64,000 nucleotides of DNA from Theropithecus gelada. Lineage: Eukaryota; Chordata; Mammalia; Primates; Cercopithecidae. The first letter of the stretch is position 1, and each line of letters starts with the position of its first letter. The translations under genes and the position numbers were made by a program. The notes beneath the pieces were generated by a model. That model saw nothing but the letters and a program-made list of their open reading frames with translations. It ran no database searches and was not told the DNA's origin. Below are positions 48,071 through 59,504 of this stretch, piece by piece. The stretch is from contig NC_037686.1 of NCBI RefSeq assembly GCF_003255815.1, forward strand, positions 58,191,888 through 58,255,887. Direction: 5' to 3'.

Positions 48071-48679
48071 AACCCACATTAGCATTTAGAAGGATATATT
48101 TCTAAACCAGTAATGCACTTGACACAGTCTTTAATTAGACCCATAAGGAATGTGCTCTAGATCACAATGTAGACAGGACAACACAAAACTGTTCCTTGTG
48201 CTTCCTATAAGAACATAGTTATGATCTTAAATCCCTGAATACAGAGTCTACTACTGTAGACTCATGAAAACATTTAGCAAAACATTTAGAAAATATAGGA
48301 TGTTCCTGCCACTTGTATCTCCTTTTACATAGAGTGGGATATTGGCTGGGATATTGGCTGGAAACCTCCATGTAGATTTTCGTCTTTGTGAATTTAGCAA
48401 GAGACTATAAATACAACTTTCTAGTAGACAAGATGTAGTCTGAGCAATCTAGTCTATGCTTCCCTGAGATAAAATATGGTATCCGTACCATGATTGTCCA
48501 TGAGTGACTTTATGTATTCCCAAAATGATGATGAGAGGTGTTGAGTGCATTAATTGTCCTGGTACCAGCTGCATGGGTGATTCTGAGACTTGCAAAGGTA
48601 GCTTTTTCAAGAGACAGAACCATTTCCAAAGTAATTATTTTAAAAGAGTATTTATATACTCCTTGCCATATGCTTGTTT
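48071..48679. other. Low-copy sequence
   Basis: No gene or repeat recognised. A short tandem duplication 'gggatattggct' occurs twice at about 48338-48360. Confidence 0.45.
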
Positions 48680-48745
48680 ATGTTAAACTGCTTTATATGT
48701 GGTTATTTACTTAATCCCCAAACAACACTAAGGGGTATATGGACT
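48680..48745 (+). repeat. Possible MIR fragment
   Basis: 'actgctttatatgtggttatttacttaatccccaaacaacactaaggggta' resembles the MIR segment 'gcactttacatgtattatctcatttaatcctcacaacaaccctatgaggta'. It is short and could be chance. Confidence 0.4.
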
Positions 48746-48965
48746 TAGAGATAGAAATTGAGACAGAGAGAGTTAGAGATAGAGACAGAGAGGGAAAGAA
48801 ATAGAGAAGAGATGGACAGAGAAATAGACTTATAGAAATGGAGATATGGAGAGAGTGTTAGGAAAAGACAGAGAGAGGAAAATAGAGTTAGGGATAGAGC
48901 CTGTGTGAGAGAGAGTTAAAGACAGAGATACAGATTATTAAGAGAGACAGAAAACAGTGACACAT
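48746..48965 (+). repeat. Degenerate (GAGACA/GATAGA)n purine-rich simple repeat
   Basis: About 220 bases dominated by gagaca, gagaga, gataga and gaaat words, strongly purine on the plus strand. It is imperfect, so it has decayed from a longer microsatellite. Confidence 0.85.
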
Positions 48966-50172
48966 ACTGGACACATGTATTTAAGAAAGTAACTCTTTTT
49001 GGAAGTTTTGATTAATGCCAGATGGGAAGTAATTTCCAGGGCCTACCCTGGTTAGGGCAGAGGGATCAGACAGGCAGAGAGAACAGGCTGCCTCACATGG
49101 AACATTCTTCTTGTAGCAGAGTGAGTACAATGGTGTCTGCCCATCTCTACCTTGGTAGGTGTTTAAGGGTTTAGCCAATTGTAGTTTTGCTCTGAGTGAT
49201 TTAATACCTTCAAGTCTGTTCCTCTTTATTTCGTGTGGAATTTAAAGTGTGCTTTTAATATTTTTTCTCTTTCTCAAGCTCCTAATACGTATACTTTGCA
49301 AGAACAGTGAAGTAAAAATATAAAGCAACACAGAAATCCAGCAAAAGCCATGACTGGTGAACCTTTACTGCAGCAATAAACAGCCCTCCGTTCTCAGGGT
49401 TTGCCTAAACAAACATTTACATCTTGTTCCCTTTATAGGGGGATGTGGGTGGCTGTGGTTACTCTCACAAGGTAGAGGGAAAAGCTAGGATGGAGGCAGG
49501 AGGAGAAGTAGGCAAGGCTTACAGAGCTTTCAAAAATGGCAAACACATCAAGCTTCCGCTTGTATGTGGTGTACACACCATCTCCCACAGTCCATTGGTC
49601 AAAGCGCAACACATAAGCCAACTGAAGTCAAATAGCCAGGGTTGAGGGCCCACCCTGTGATAAGATGAGCCAGGTAAGGTGGCTAGGACATCAATACTTA
49701 ACTACGTCCAGGTGTTTTCTCCATGGAAAATAAACTTTCTACAGGGCAAAAGAAAGAACTAATTACCTGCATTGATTTTCTAGCTCTGTGCTGGTGAGGT
49801 TTCTATGTTGTTTTCATTGTGTGTATATCTGACAGCCCATAGTTTTGGGAGCGACATCCAAGGAGCTCCACTGGCAGGGCCTGGTAACTGCTTCTGACCT
49901 TATCTCCACCATCCTTTATCCTGGTCTCAGGCAGAGATGTTTGTCAGTGATGACATCCAATTATCAATGTAACCGTGTTACTAAAGCAGCAGCAGTTTGT
50001 ATTCTTTACCATGATACAACAGCCTCGCTACTTTTAGTTTCAAAGAAAAACACGGTGACATTTCATCCATCTCATTGTTTTACAGAAGGAACACTGTAAT
50101 ACGGCCAAAGTTAAAAATTTCATTTTCCCCCTTACTATGCTGATGATGCAAAGTCTTCAAAAATTATTATCA
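48966..50172. other. Low-copy sequence, moderately GC-rich in parts
   Basis: 49430-49680 is richer in G+C and has open frames on both strands (49433-49621 minus, 49445-49645 plus). The 49590-49670 part resembles an unassigned dispersed repeat (compare 15170-15550). 49845-50099 has an 84-codon frame without recognisable domains. Confidence 0.4.
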
Positions 50173-50485
50173 GGCCGGGCATGGTGGTTCACGCCTGTAA
50201 TCCCAGCACCTTGGGAGGCCAAGGCCGGCGGATTACCTGAGGTCGGGAGTTCAAGATCAGACCGGCCAACATGGAGAAACTCCATCTCTACCAAAAAAAA
50301 AAAAAAAAAAAAAAGAGAAAGAAAATTAGCCAGGCTTGGTGGCGCATGCCTATAATCCCAGCTACTCAGGAGGCTGAGTCAGGAGAATCGCTTGAACGCA
50401 GGGGCGGAGGTTGCAGTGAGCTCAGATCGTACCATTGCACTCCAGCCTGGACAAAAAGAGTGAAACTCCATCTCAAAAAAAAAAA
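50173..50485 (+). mobile_element. Alu SINE, AluS type
   Basis: Full-length sense Alu: 'ggccgggcatggtggttcacgcc' at the head, 'ggattacctgaggtcgggagttcaaga' in the left arm and 'gagaatcgcttgaacgcaggggcggagg' in the right arm. The middle A-rich linker has expanded to a run of about 23 A at 50293-50314. I see no clear target duplication. The frames at 50137-50355, 50271-50489 (plus) and 50379-50561 (minus) are Alu-derived. Confidence 0.94.
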
Positions 50486-50490
50486 TTAAC

Positions 50491-50520
50491 ATATGTAAAT
50501 TAAAATTAAAATTTACATAT
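50491..50520. repeat. Perfect 11-bp inverted repeat between two Alus
   Basis: atatgtaaatt at 50491-50501 and its reverse complement aatttacatat at 50510-50520 are separated by an 8-base AT loop. It sits in the 79-bp spacer between opposed Alus. Confidence 0.85.
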
Positions 50521-50564
50521 TTGTGTAACATCATTCTGTAATTTGCTGACCCATTTAGCATTTC

Positions 50565-50864
50565 TTTTTTTTTTTTTTTTTTGAGACGGAGTCTCGCTCC
50601 ATAGTCCAGGCTGGAGTGCAGTGGCCGGATCTCAGCTCACTGCAAGCTCCGCCTCCTGGGTTCATGCCATTCTCCTGCCTCAGCCTCCCGAGTAGCTGGG
50701 ACTACAGGCGCCCGCCACCATGCCCGGCTAATTTCTTGTATTTTTTAGTAGAGACGGGGTTTCACCATGTTAGCCAGCATGGTCTCGATCTCCTGACCTC
50801 GTGATTCGCCCATCTCGGCCTCCCAAAGTGCTGGGATTACAGGCTTCAGCCACCGCGCCTGGCC
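50565..50864 (-). mobile_element. Alu SINE, AluY type, antisense
   Basis: Full-length antisense Alu. The plus strand reads 'gtgcagtggccggatctcagctcactgcaagctccgcc', i.e. 'gagatccggccactgcac' on the Alu strand, a variant I associate with the Old World monkey AluYR lineage. A perfect 14-bp target duplication flanks it: ccatttagcatttc at 50551-50564 and 50865-50878. The frame at 50616-50804 is antisense Alu. Confidence 0.96.
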
Positions 50865-50878
50865 CCATTTAGCATTTC

Positions 50879-52142
50879 AATAATTATTCCCCATTGCATT
50901 TTAATTCTACAGATATATTAAAGCCTTTAAATTGGCACTAAGCATAGTCTCACTTCCTCTTTTTTTTTTCTTCTCAATACAGCCATGAGGTCTGGTTTGT
51001 TCAGAGCAAGTCCTCTTCAGCAGCTTCTACTGGGCCATTATCTGTCAAAACGTTTGTTGTTTCTTCAGTTTCTAAGTGTTAGGTTAATCCCAACCAAGAT
51101 CGAGTTCTAAACCCATCATTCCAATATTGCAGTATGTAGTGAATACTGAAGCATATAACGGTCACCTTGTAAGTTAGGATGAAACCAAATTCTGAAATTA
51201 AAAAAGCCAATCACATCTACTTCTCAATACACATTTTTCCAAGGTCAACGGAATCTCTGTATTTTTTTAATCTTGCTCCATCATTTCAGTCAACCTGGAA
51301 AATGTCTTCTTTTTCTACAATACACGTCTACCTAAGCAGAACCCTCGATTTTAGAACAGACTGCTTTTTCCTCCACATTAATCGCAACTGGAAAAACTCT
51401 CTCATGGGTAGCCAAACTGAAATATTTAGTGATTATCAAACTAGATATTCTGGAAAAACTTCTGTTCTACAGTGTGGTCTTTTTTACAGGTATTGGGTAG
51501 TGTTTCCTAGTCAAAACAAAAATAAATATTTTCAAACACTAGTATTTTGAAATTTCAACAAAAACTGCTTCTCTTTTCTTCTAGAGTCCTGTGATGTTAT
51601 GAGAAGGATGATTTGAAAACGAGCCTGAGGTTTCAGCCCTGGAGGCTTGAACAGACAAGCTGGCTGTGGTTAGTCACTCCCCACCCAGCCTTGGCCGCAC
51701 ACTCATGCCATTCAGCAGGAAGGATGGGATCCGAAGTCTGGTTTTCCTTCTGTCTCTGAACACACTTGTCAACTACATTTATTATATGCTAACTATTATA
51801 GGGTTTTAATAAGTGTTTTTTGGCATTTGGATTTGGGATACTTTTATTAACATTTTTCTTACCTCCTGATGTCCATTATGGTATTTCAGAAACATGAGGG
51901 TCTATGATTTTATTCTACTTTCCAGTCTCAAAATTAGTCTGTAACAATGTTAATATTATTAGTAGACATGAGATTCTTAGATCAGAGACAAACGACTTCA
52001 TCATGAATGTCACGGCAGACTGCATCAGCACCAACATGGTGAATTCCTCTTGTCTTTAAGTCTCTGTGGGGCAATGGTAATGGTTGCAGATGGAAGCCTC
52101 CATAGGCGGTAGGTTACATTACCAGATATGATTCCTTCAGCT
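50879..52142. other. Low-copy sequence
   Basis: The ATG-started frame at 51179-51550 (123 codons) is the longest here that no transposon I know explains. It is rich in S, F, N and K, with no signal peptide, membrane segment or motif that I recognise, and AT-rich composition makes chance the best reading. The rest shows nothing. Confidence 0.4.
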
Positions 52143-52430
52143 TCTAGTGAACCCATCAGTCAAATGGTTAAAACATAGTACCAAATAGGTAGTTTTTCAC
52201 AACCCTCACTCCCCTTCCCATCTCCCCTTTTTTGGAATTGCTAGTCTGTTATTTCCATCTTTATTTGTACGTGTGCTCATTGTTTAACTCCCACTTATAA
52301 GTGAGAACATCATATATTTGAGTTTCTATTTCTGAGTTATTTCACTAAGATAATGGCTTCCAGCTCCATCCATGTTGTTGCAAAGGACTTGGTTCCATAC
52401 TTTTTTATGACTACAGAGTGTAGCCTGTAA
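52143..52430 (-). mobile_element. L1 3' UTR fragment (L1P-like), antisense
   Basis: 'gtgaacccatcagtcaaatggttaaaacatagtaccaaataggtag' near 52147, 'ctcattgtttaactcccacttataagtgagaacatcat' near 52277 and 'gataatggcttccagctccatccatgttgttgcaaaggac' near 52350 are reverse L1 3' sequence. It is truncated at both ends. Confidence 0.88.
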
Positions 52431-52541
52431 GTTACTTGAGGGCAATAGTAATGCTCAAAAATTACTGGTTTCTCAGCTCTTATTCAGGATACACATTAAC
52501 CATCAATAAGTAATTAAATCCTAGCTACTGCACAATCCAGG

Positions 52542-52579
52542 GTATAGTTATACCAAGATGGTATAGTTATACCGAGATG
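52542..52579. repeat. 19-bp tandem duplication with internal palindrome
   Basis: gtatagttataccaagatg at 52542-52560 is followed directly by gtatagttataccgagatg at 52561-52579, one base different. Each unit contains the near palindrome ggtatagttatacc (with the preceding g). Confidence 0.9.
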
Positions 52580-54645
52580 TGTTTTAGATAGCTCAATAGT
52601 CTTTTGATTTCTACAAATGCTCTGGGTTTGCCTTCTGCTATACTGCAAAATGAGTTTTATATTTACCACATAGCATTTATTTCTTGCCAACCCAGCACAG
52701 ATATATCACCCAAATTAAGCTAAACTACTCCCAGTCACAATTTTATAACAAAAATATATCCTTAGCGCATAACATAACACCTAGTATCAATGATTATTTG
52801 TTAAAGTTAAGAAAGAAATGAAGGTAAGAAAAAGGCAGGGAAGAAGAAAAAAGGGAAGCAGAATATGGGAAGGAGGAAGTGAAGAAAGGAGAAGAGAACA
52901 TGTTTGCTTGTGTCTGCCTGAAATTCACAATAATTATCAAATAATTTTTTGGTTGGTATTTGCTTTTGTGTTGAGAGTTAAATATTATTCAGAAGTTGTC
53001 CCTTTAATCAAACATACAAAAAACAAATAGTTTGTCATCCTGAAAATATTCTAGTAAATGAAATAATGGTTTTAGTTTTGAAGGAAAAATTTATCAAAAC
53101 AACTTTGTATATCAGAAGTTCAATCCATAATTGAATAGAGATGTTTATAAATCCATGTATAGTAACCCTGAAAATGGTAATGAGACTTGCTATTTGAGCT
53201 CACTGAAGCTAAGCGAAAATTTCCAGTTACCTTTCGCAAATGTGTATTTTTGTTTATAGATGCTTGAAGGAAATTGGAATCAATGTCACAGACACTAGGT
53301 GAAAATGTACACATCTTTTATAGGCTTTTTTTCTGGTATGTAACTGATTCAAAAGATCAAAGAAGTGAAAAAGAATAAAAATATGATCAGAATCCACAGG
53401 GAATAGAAAGACAAAGATAATGAGAAATAATTTAATAAGGAGGGCAAAAAATCCATCTTCTAACAGATTTTTTTCTTGCATAAGAAGCTGAGTTTTTTGG
53501 ATGTAAGTAATAATTAAATGAATTAATAAACTCCTGGCAATTTGACAAACTGAGGTCCTATGGAAGGAATTTACTTCTTTCATAAATGCATAGAAAAGAA
53601 TGAATAAGATACCCCTCCAAAATTATACTTTAAAACGATATAATATTTTACTAGTTAAATAAAAATATTCAGATAACATAAACCCAGTTAATTACCCATA
53701 AAATTATATATATGACATATATATATGTGTGTACATAAATATATCGAGTAGACATTGCCTGCTTTCCTCAATTTGTGAGATTTATGGAATTTGTGGATTA
53801 CCTCTTTCTGTTCTCTTTGTTCCTAAGAATGTCTAACCCCTTTCCAACTGCTTAGCTGGCCTTGGGCCACTCTCTCCTGACAATTCAAGCATGTAAGATT
53901 TGGGCTTTCTATGAAGCAACACACTGTTAAGCAGAAAAATTATAAATCTTGTCTAGTACAGGTCTACCTTTCAATAATAGATTATATTTCAGCCTCTGCC
54001 TATCTCTTCACCAAGCTCCCTATTGTTTCTTCTACATGTGTGTGGTTTAAATTCAGCCAATGATATGCCAAGTTTAATGTTTATACTCTGAATCTTACTA
54101 AATTCTGTATTCCCCCATTGCTACCAGAATTTTCTATTGTCAGCTGAACTATCTGCCTCAATGTTATATTTTTGGGCACAATGAACAAATAACACAGCGT
54201 TTTTTTGCTTTAGTTTTTACCTCTAAAGCCAAGGGAAGATGGAAGTACAATTAGTCTAGAAAAATTCAAATTCAGATTCAAATTAGAACTCTTACCCCTT
54301 CTAATTGCAGTGTTTTTAAAGAATAATCTTTCTACCTTATTTATTCTTTTCCATACCTTAAGACATATTTAGCCAGTTTTCATAATTATTATCTGCAGAG
54401 GGCTCAAGTGATCCCTTTTCTCTGTCAACATTACTGAAGTTTCTTCAAACTTGGTTTTTAATGTTTTAATCAAGTTCTATAGATTGTTAAATATGAATTT
54501 CACAGTAAGCTATTGTTTTATTACTCATAGTTTACATATTTTTGTCATAAGAACAGTTACATATATATTTACATAAACATAAGGTGTACACATTTATATA
54601 CATCTGTAAGTGTATTGACAAGAGAATAACTGCATCTTTGTTTAC
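52580..54645. other. AT-rich low-copy tract
   Basis: Holds a purine-rich patch at about 52806-52898 and TA/TG low complexity at about 53704-53745. Frames at 52818-53030, 53120-53314 and 53254-53583 (minus, 109 codons) have no recognisable domain. Confidence 0.45.
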
Positions 54646-54744
54646 TTTTTCTTTTTTTATTCTTATTATACTTTAAGTTCTAGGGTACATGTGCATAACG
54701 TGCAGGTTTGTTACATATGTATGCTTGTGCCATGTTGGTGTGCT

Positions 54745-54780
54745 GCACCCATCAACTCGTCAGCACCCATCAACTCGTCA
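54745..54780. repeat. Perfect 18-bp tandem duplication in the L1 3' UTR
   Basis: gcacccatcaactcgtca occurs at 54745-54762 and 54763-54780 with no mismatch. Human L1PA 3' ends have one copy as I remember them. Confidence 0.95.
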
Positions 54781-54809
54781 TTTACATCAGGTATAACTCC
54801 CAATGCAAT

Positions 54810-54831
54810 CCCTCCCCCCTCCCCCCTCCCC
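54810..54831 (-). other. G-quadruplex motif of the L1 3' UTR
   Basis: On the minus strand four G tracts of 4, 6, 6 and 3 bases are separated by single A bases. A G-rich polypurine tract at this place is a conserved feature of primate L1 3' UTRs. Confidence 0.85.
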
Positions 54832-54886
54832 ATGATAGGCCCCGGTGTGTGACGTTCCCCTTCCCAAGTCCAAGTGATCTCATTGT

Positions 54887-57364
54887 TCAGTTCCCACCTA
54901 TGAGTGAGAACATGCGGTGTTTGGTTTTCTGTTCTTGTGATAGTTTGCTGAGAATGATGGTTTCCAGCTGCATCCATGTCCCTACAAAAGACACAAACTC
55001 ATCCTTTTTTATGGCTGCATAGTATTCCATGGTGTATATGTGCCACATTTTCTTAATCCAGTCTGTCACTGATGGACATTTGGGTTGATTCCAAGTCTTT
55101 GCTATTGTGAATAGTGCCACAATAAACATACGTGTGCATGTGTCTTTATAGCAGCATGATTTATAATCCTTTGGGTATATACCCAGTAATGGGATGGCTG
55201 GGTCATATGGTACTTTTAGATCTAGATCTTTGAGGAATTGCCATACTGTTTTCCATAATGGTTGAACTAGTTTACAGTCCCACCAACAGCGTAAAAGTGT
55301 TCCTATTTCTCCACATCCTCTCCAGCACCTGTTTCCTGACTTTTTAATGATTGCCATTCTAACTGGTGTGAGATGGTATCTCATTGTGGTTTTGATTTGC
55401 ATTTCTCTGATGGCCAGTGATGATGAGCATTTTTTCATGTGTCTGTTGGCTGTATGAATGTCTTCTTTTGAGAAATGTCTGTTCATATCCTTTGCCCACT
55501 TTTTGATGGGGTTGTTTTTTTCTTGTAAATTTGTTTGAGTTCTTTGTAGGTTCTGGATATTCGCCCTTTGTCAGATGAGTAGATTGCAAAAATTTTCTCC
55601 CAATCTGTAGGTTGCCTATTCACTCTGATGGTAGTTTCTTTTGCTGTGCAGAAGCTCTTTAGTTTAATGAGATGCCATTTGTCAATTTTCACTTTTGTTG
55701 CCATTGTTTTTGGTGTTGTAGACATGAAGTCCTTGCCCATGCCTATGTCCTGAATGGTATTACCTAGGTTTTCTTCTAGGGTTTTTATGGTATTAGGTCT
55801 AACATTTAAGTCTCTAATCTATCTTGAATTAATTTTTGTATAAGGAATACGGAAAGGATCCAGTTTCAGCTTTCTACTTATGGCTAGCTAATTGTCCCAG
55901 CACCATTTATTAAATAGGGAATCCTTTCCCCATTTCTTGTTTCTCTCAGGTTTGTCAAAGATCAGATGGCTGTAGATGTGTGGTATTATTTCTGAGGACT
56001 CTGTTCTGTTCCAGTGGTCTATATCTCTGTTTTGGTACCAATACCATGCTGTTTTGGTTACTGTATCCTTGTAGTATAGTTTGAAGTCAGGTAGCGTGAT
56101 GCCTCCAGCTTTGTTCTTTTGACTTAGGATTGTCTTGATAATGTGGGCTCTTTTTTGGTTCCATATGAACTTTAAAGCAGTTTTTTCCAATTCTGTGAAG
56201 AAACTCATTGGTAGCTTGATGGGGATGGCATTGAATCTATAAATTACCTTGGGCAGTATGGCCATTTTCACGACATTGATTCTTCCTATCCATGAGCATG
56301 GTATGTTCTTCCATTTGTTTGTGTCCTCTTTTATTTCACTGAGCAGTGGTTTGTAGTTCTCCTTGAAGAGGTCCTTTACATCCCTTGTAAGTTGGATTCC
56401 TAGGTATTTTATTCTCTTTGAAGCAATTGTGAATGGAAGTTCATTCCTGATTTGGCTCTCTGTCTGTCTGTTACTGGTGTATAAGAATGCTTGTGATTTT
56501 TGCATATTAATTTTGTATCCTGAGACTTTGCTGAAGTTTCTTATCAGCTTAAGGAGATTTTGGGCTGAGACGATGGGGTTTTCTAAATATACAATCATGT
56601 CGTCTGCAAACAGGAATAATTTGACTTCTTTTCCTAACTGAATACCCTTGATTTCTTTCTCTTGCCTGATTTCCCTAGCCAAAACTTCCAACACTATGTT
56701 GAATAGGAGTGGTGAGAAAGGGCATCCCTGTCTCGTGCCAGTTTTCAAAGGGAATTTTTCCAGTTTTTGCCCATTCAGTATGGTATTCGCTGTGAGTTTG
56801 TCATAAATATCTCTTATTATTTTGAGATACATCCATCAATACCGAATTTTTTGAGCATTTTTAGCATGAAGGGCTGTTGAATTTTGTCAAAGGCCTTTTC
56901 TGCATCTATTGAGATAATCATGTGGTTTTTGTCTTTGGTTCTGTTTATATGCTGGATTACATTTATTGATTTGCGTATGTTGAACCAGCCTTGCATCCCA
57001 GGGATGAAGCCCACTTGATCATGGTGGATAAGCTTTTTGATGTGCTGCTGGATCCTGTTTGCCAGTATTTTATTGAGGATTTTTGCATCGATGTTCATCA
57101 GGGATATTGGTCTAAAATTCTCTTTTTTTGTTGTGTCTCTGCCAGGCTTTGGTATCAGGATAATGTTGGTCTCATAAAACAAGTTAGGGAGGATTCCCTC
57201 TTTTTCTATTGATTGGAATAGTTTCAGAAGGAATGGTACCAGCTCCTCCTTGTACCTCTGGTAGAATTCAGCTGTGAATCCGTCTGGTCCTGGACTTTTT
57301 TTCGTTGGTAGGCTATTAATTATTGCCTCAATTTCAGAGCCTACTATTGGTCTATTCAGTGATT
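54887..57364 (-). pseudogene. L1 ORF2p remnant (reverse transcriptase and C-terminal domain), broken
   Basis: Reading from 57364 down to 54887, the remnant keeps the reverse transcriptase palm with the FADD catalytic motif (in FLFADDMIVYLE) in the segment 55888-56832. It also keeps the C-terminal cysteine-rich part (CWWDCKLVQPLWKTVW) ending in the usual FSLIGGN at 54887. L1 ORF2p is the endonuclease/reverse transcriptase that copies L1 and Alu RNA into new sites; this copy cannot. A one-base deletion near 56839 shifts frame between the 56817-57182 and 55888-56832 pieces. TAG stops replace tryptophan codons at 55888-55890 and 55819-55821. A 4-base deletion in the T-rich run near 55515 shifts frame again between 55483-55740 and 54887-55486. 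The N-terminal endonuclease is absent through 5' truncation. Few lesions over 2.5 kb indicate a moderately young insertion. Confidence 0.95.
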
Positions 57365-59504
57365 ATTCTAAGTACATTTTTTCATATTTTGTTGTATGTT
57401 TCTGTGACTGTATGTGGAAGACTTTTAAAGTTTTGTTTGTATTTCTTCATTTAAGGAGAATCTTTATGTTTGGGAGGAATTTGTCAACACTTCACTTTTG
57501 TTTCATCTATTTCTATGTTTATGTTATTAACTAATGATGGCAGGACCATTAACAAATAGATATTGCCATGAAGTTTTATCTAGAAACTACTTGCTTCAAA
57601 TAATTTCAGATTAAAATTTAAAAATGACATGATTCTTCAACTTTTATATTGTCATGGTTTTTCTTTAAAAAATTGCCATTTTATGAAAATGGCAGAGTTT
57701 AAAAGTTATATACTAATTGAAAACCTATCCACTGAAATTCAAATTCAACCAATGAATAGCATTTCTCCTTTTTTTTTCTAAAGGTGCTATTTTAATTTTC
57801 TATTCATTATACAATCGTACAGCCTCACAGTTCCATATTTTTTAATAAAATAAAAGTCAAGATATCAGACCTAGATAAAAAATAAATTATTTCTCTTTTT
57901 AATTAAAAGTTAAATGAATTTCCTAGAGAAAATATTTTTTCCAACTTTGTAAATAAGATTTCAAGCTTCATAATACAGTTTTCTGATCCTAGTGGGAACT
58001 TAATAATTTTTGACTACAACTGAAATGTACTTCACATATTGAAAACCAAAGCAATACTTTTGTACCATATATATGTACAGAAAAGGAAACTTATAGAACA
58101 ACAAATACAAAATCAGAAACTAAGATGCGTTGGGATGAACATGTCAGGAATCAGGAGGATATATTTTTATAATGTCAAATGATTATTCTACTGAAACCAT
58201 TTCTAGGGTGGTAATATCTTCATTTTATTTCTTAATTTAACATATTTTAATTAACTTATAATTTAATCCACATGTTTGTTAAAAATCATTTCATTTTAGG
58301 TAAGTATGGTCTAAGAAAAAATGGGAACGGAATATAAATATTTCTTTAATTTTGCAGGACTATATTGGCAAGATAAATTGCTTTAATAGCATAATAAAAA
58401 AACAACCTTGCTAATTTATACGTGCATAACCTTTTTGTTGAGAGCATGATTGATGAATCTTGTTGCTATCTTCTAACAGGCCATTCTGATGGGAAGGGTT
58501 GGGAGGATTGGGTAAGCAAGAAATTTAAATCATCATCCAGTAGCTGAACTTTTTATTTAGGGGTCTATTTATTTAATTCTAAATGTAGTGTTTGCCCCAC
58601 TGACTCCTTCATAAATAATTTGTTTAAACTAATTAGAGTAATAACTTAGATTTAAAAAGGTAAATGTATTCAACATCAATGTATAAATCATTGAAGAAAT
58701 GTGGATAAAATAGATTTGGAATTAATTTAAGAAACCATTAGCAAAAGAAATAAGATCAAGGTGGATAAATAATAAAATGTGTTATTTGATGGGTTCATTA
58801 TTTCACTTATAGGTCAATAGTGAATTTAAAAAGAAAAAAACACTATTACAGCAAAAATGTTGGTGAATATGGACTGCAAATATATAGATTATTGTACCTA
58901 TCTAAATCACTCGCTTACATAAAAATTAATGTCTTCACATATAATACCTAAGTATTATAAAAAAGCCAATCAATCTCAGTTGGATAAGTTCAAATTTATT
59001 ATAGCAAAGATTCCTAGCCTAGGAGTTAAGTAAGAAGATCTATTCCATGTATTTTGACATAAAGGGAGCCAATCTGAAAATTGTGTTCTCAATATATATT
59101 CTAGGGAAAACAAACAAACATAGACTAGTCCTAGATTTGCCAAGTGAATATTATCAAGGTATATTGGCATACACTGCATGATTATCTTCCTAAGTTCCTA
59201 CAACTGGAAGCATTTGTAATCACAGAGCTTTTATTGCAAATGAGAAGTTACCAATCTTTCTCTAGCTGAATATTCATCTATGGGTAACTTTAAAGTTTAG
59301 TACAAAGGATCCCTAGAATAAAAGGAGAAATAATCATTTAAAAAATTAATCAGGTTATGATTCTGCTAATTTGGCTACATGTAAATTATTATTGAACTAA
59401 TTTTTATTTTTGTCAGAATGTTCAGTATTATTATGTAGACACAAACTGTGTTGTTATTTTAAATTTACAACCCTATAAAATACCTGTTCAAATATCCCAA
59501 CATC
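57365..59504. other. AT-rich low-copy tract
   Basis: No recognisable gene or repeat. Frames at 57274-57534 (starting in the L1) and 58976-59179 (minus) are unsupported. Confidence 0.5.

Larger units (their letters stand above)
54646..57364 (-). mobile_element. 5'-truncated young L1 (L1PA, Old World monkey L1 lineage), antisense
   Basis: About 2.7 kb comprising the full 3' UTR (54646-54886) and the C-terminal two thirds of ORF2, ending abruptly at about 57364 ('ggtctattcagtgatt'). The 3' UTR has a perfect 18-bp tandem duplication at 54745-54780 and a four-tract C-run at 54810-54831. Sequence such as 'gataggccccggtgtgtgacg' and 'aagtccaagtgatctcattgttcag' fits the lineage I remember for macaque/baboon L1. 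I could not find a convincing target duplication, so a later deletion at one end is possible. Confidence 0.96.

Noticed and set aside
47718..48077. 119-codon minus-strand frame
   Set aside because: It is antisense AluY plus flank; the peptide has the usual Alu antisense pattern (SLALSPRLECSG).
54887..55486. 199-codon open frame on the minus strand as a host gene
   Set aside because: It is the C-terminus of L1 ORF2p, ending in the usual SLIGGN.
55888..56832. 314-codon open frame on the minus strand as a host gene
   Set aside because: Its FADD motif and surroundings are L1 ORF2 reverse transcriptase, inside a truncated L1.
54646..57534. Target-site duplication for the young L1
   Set aside because: I compared the flanks near 54620-54645 and 57365-57390 and found no convincing match, so none is claimed.
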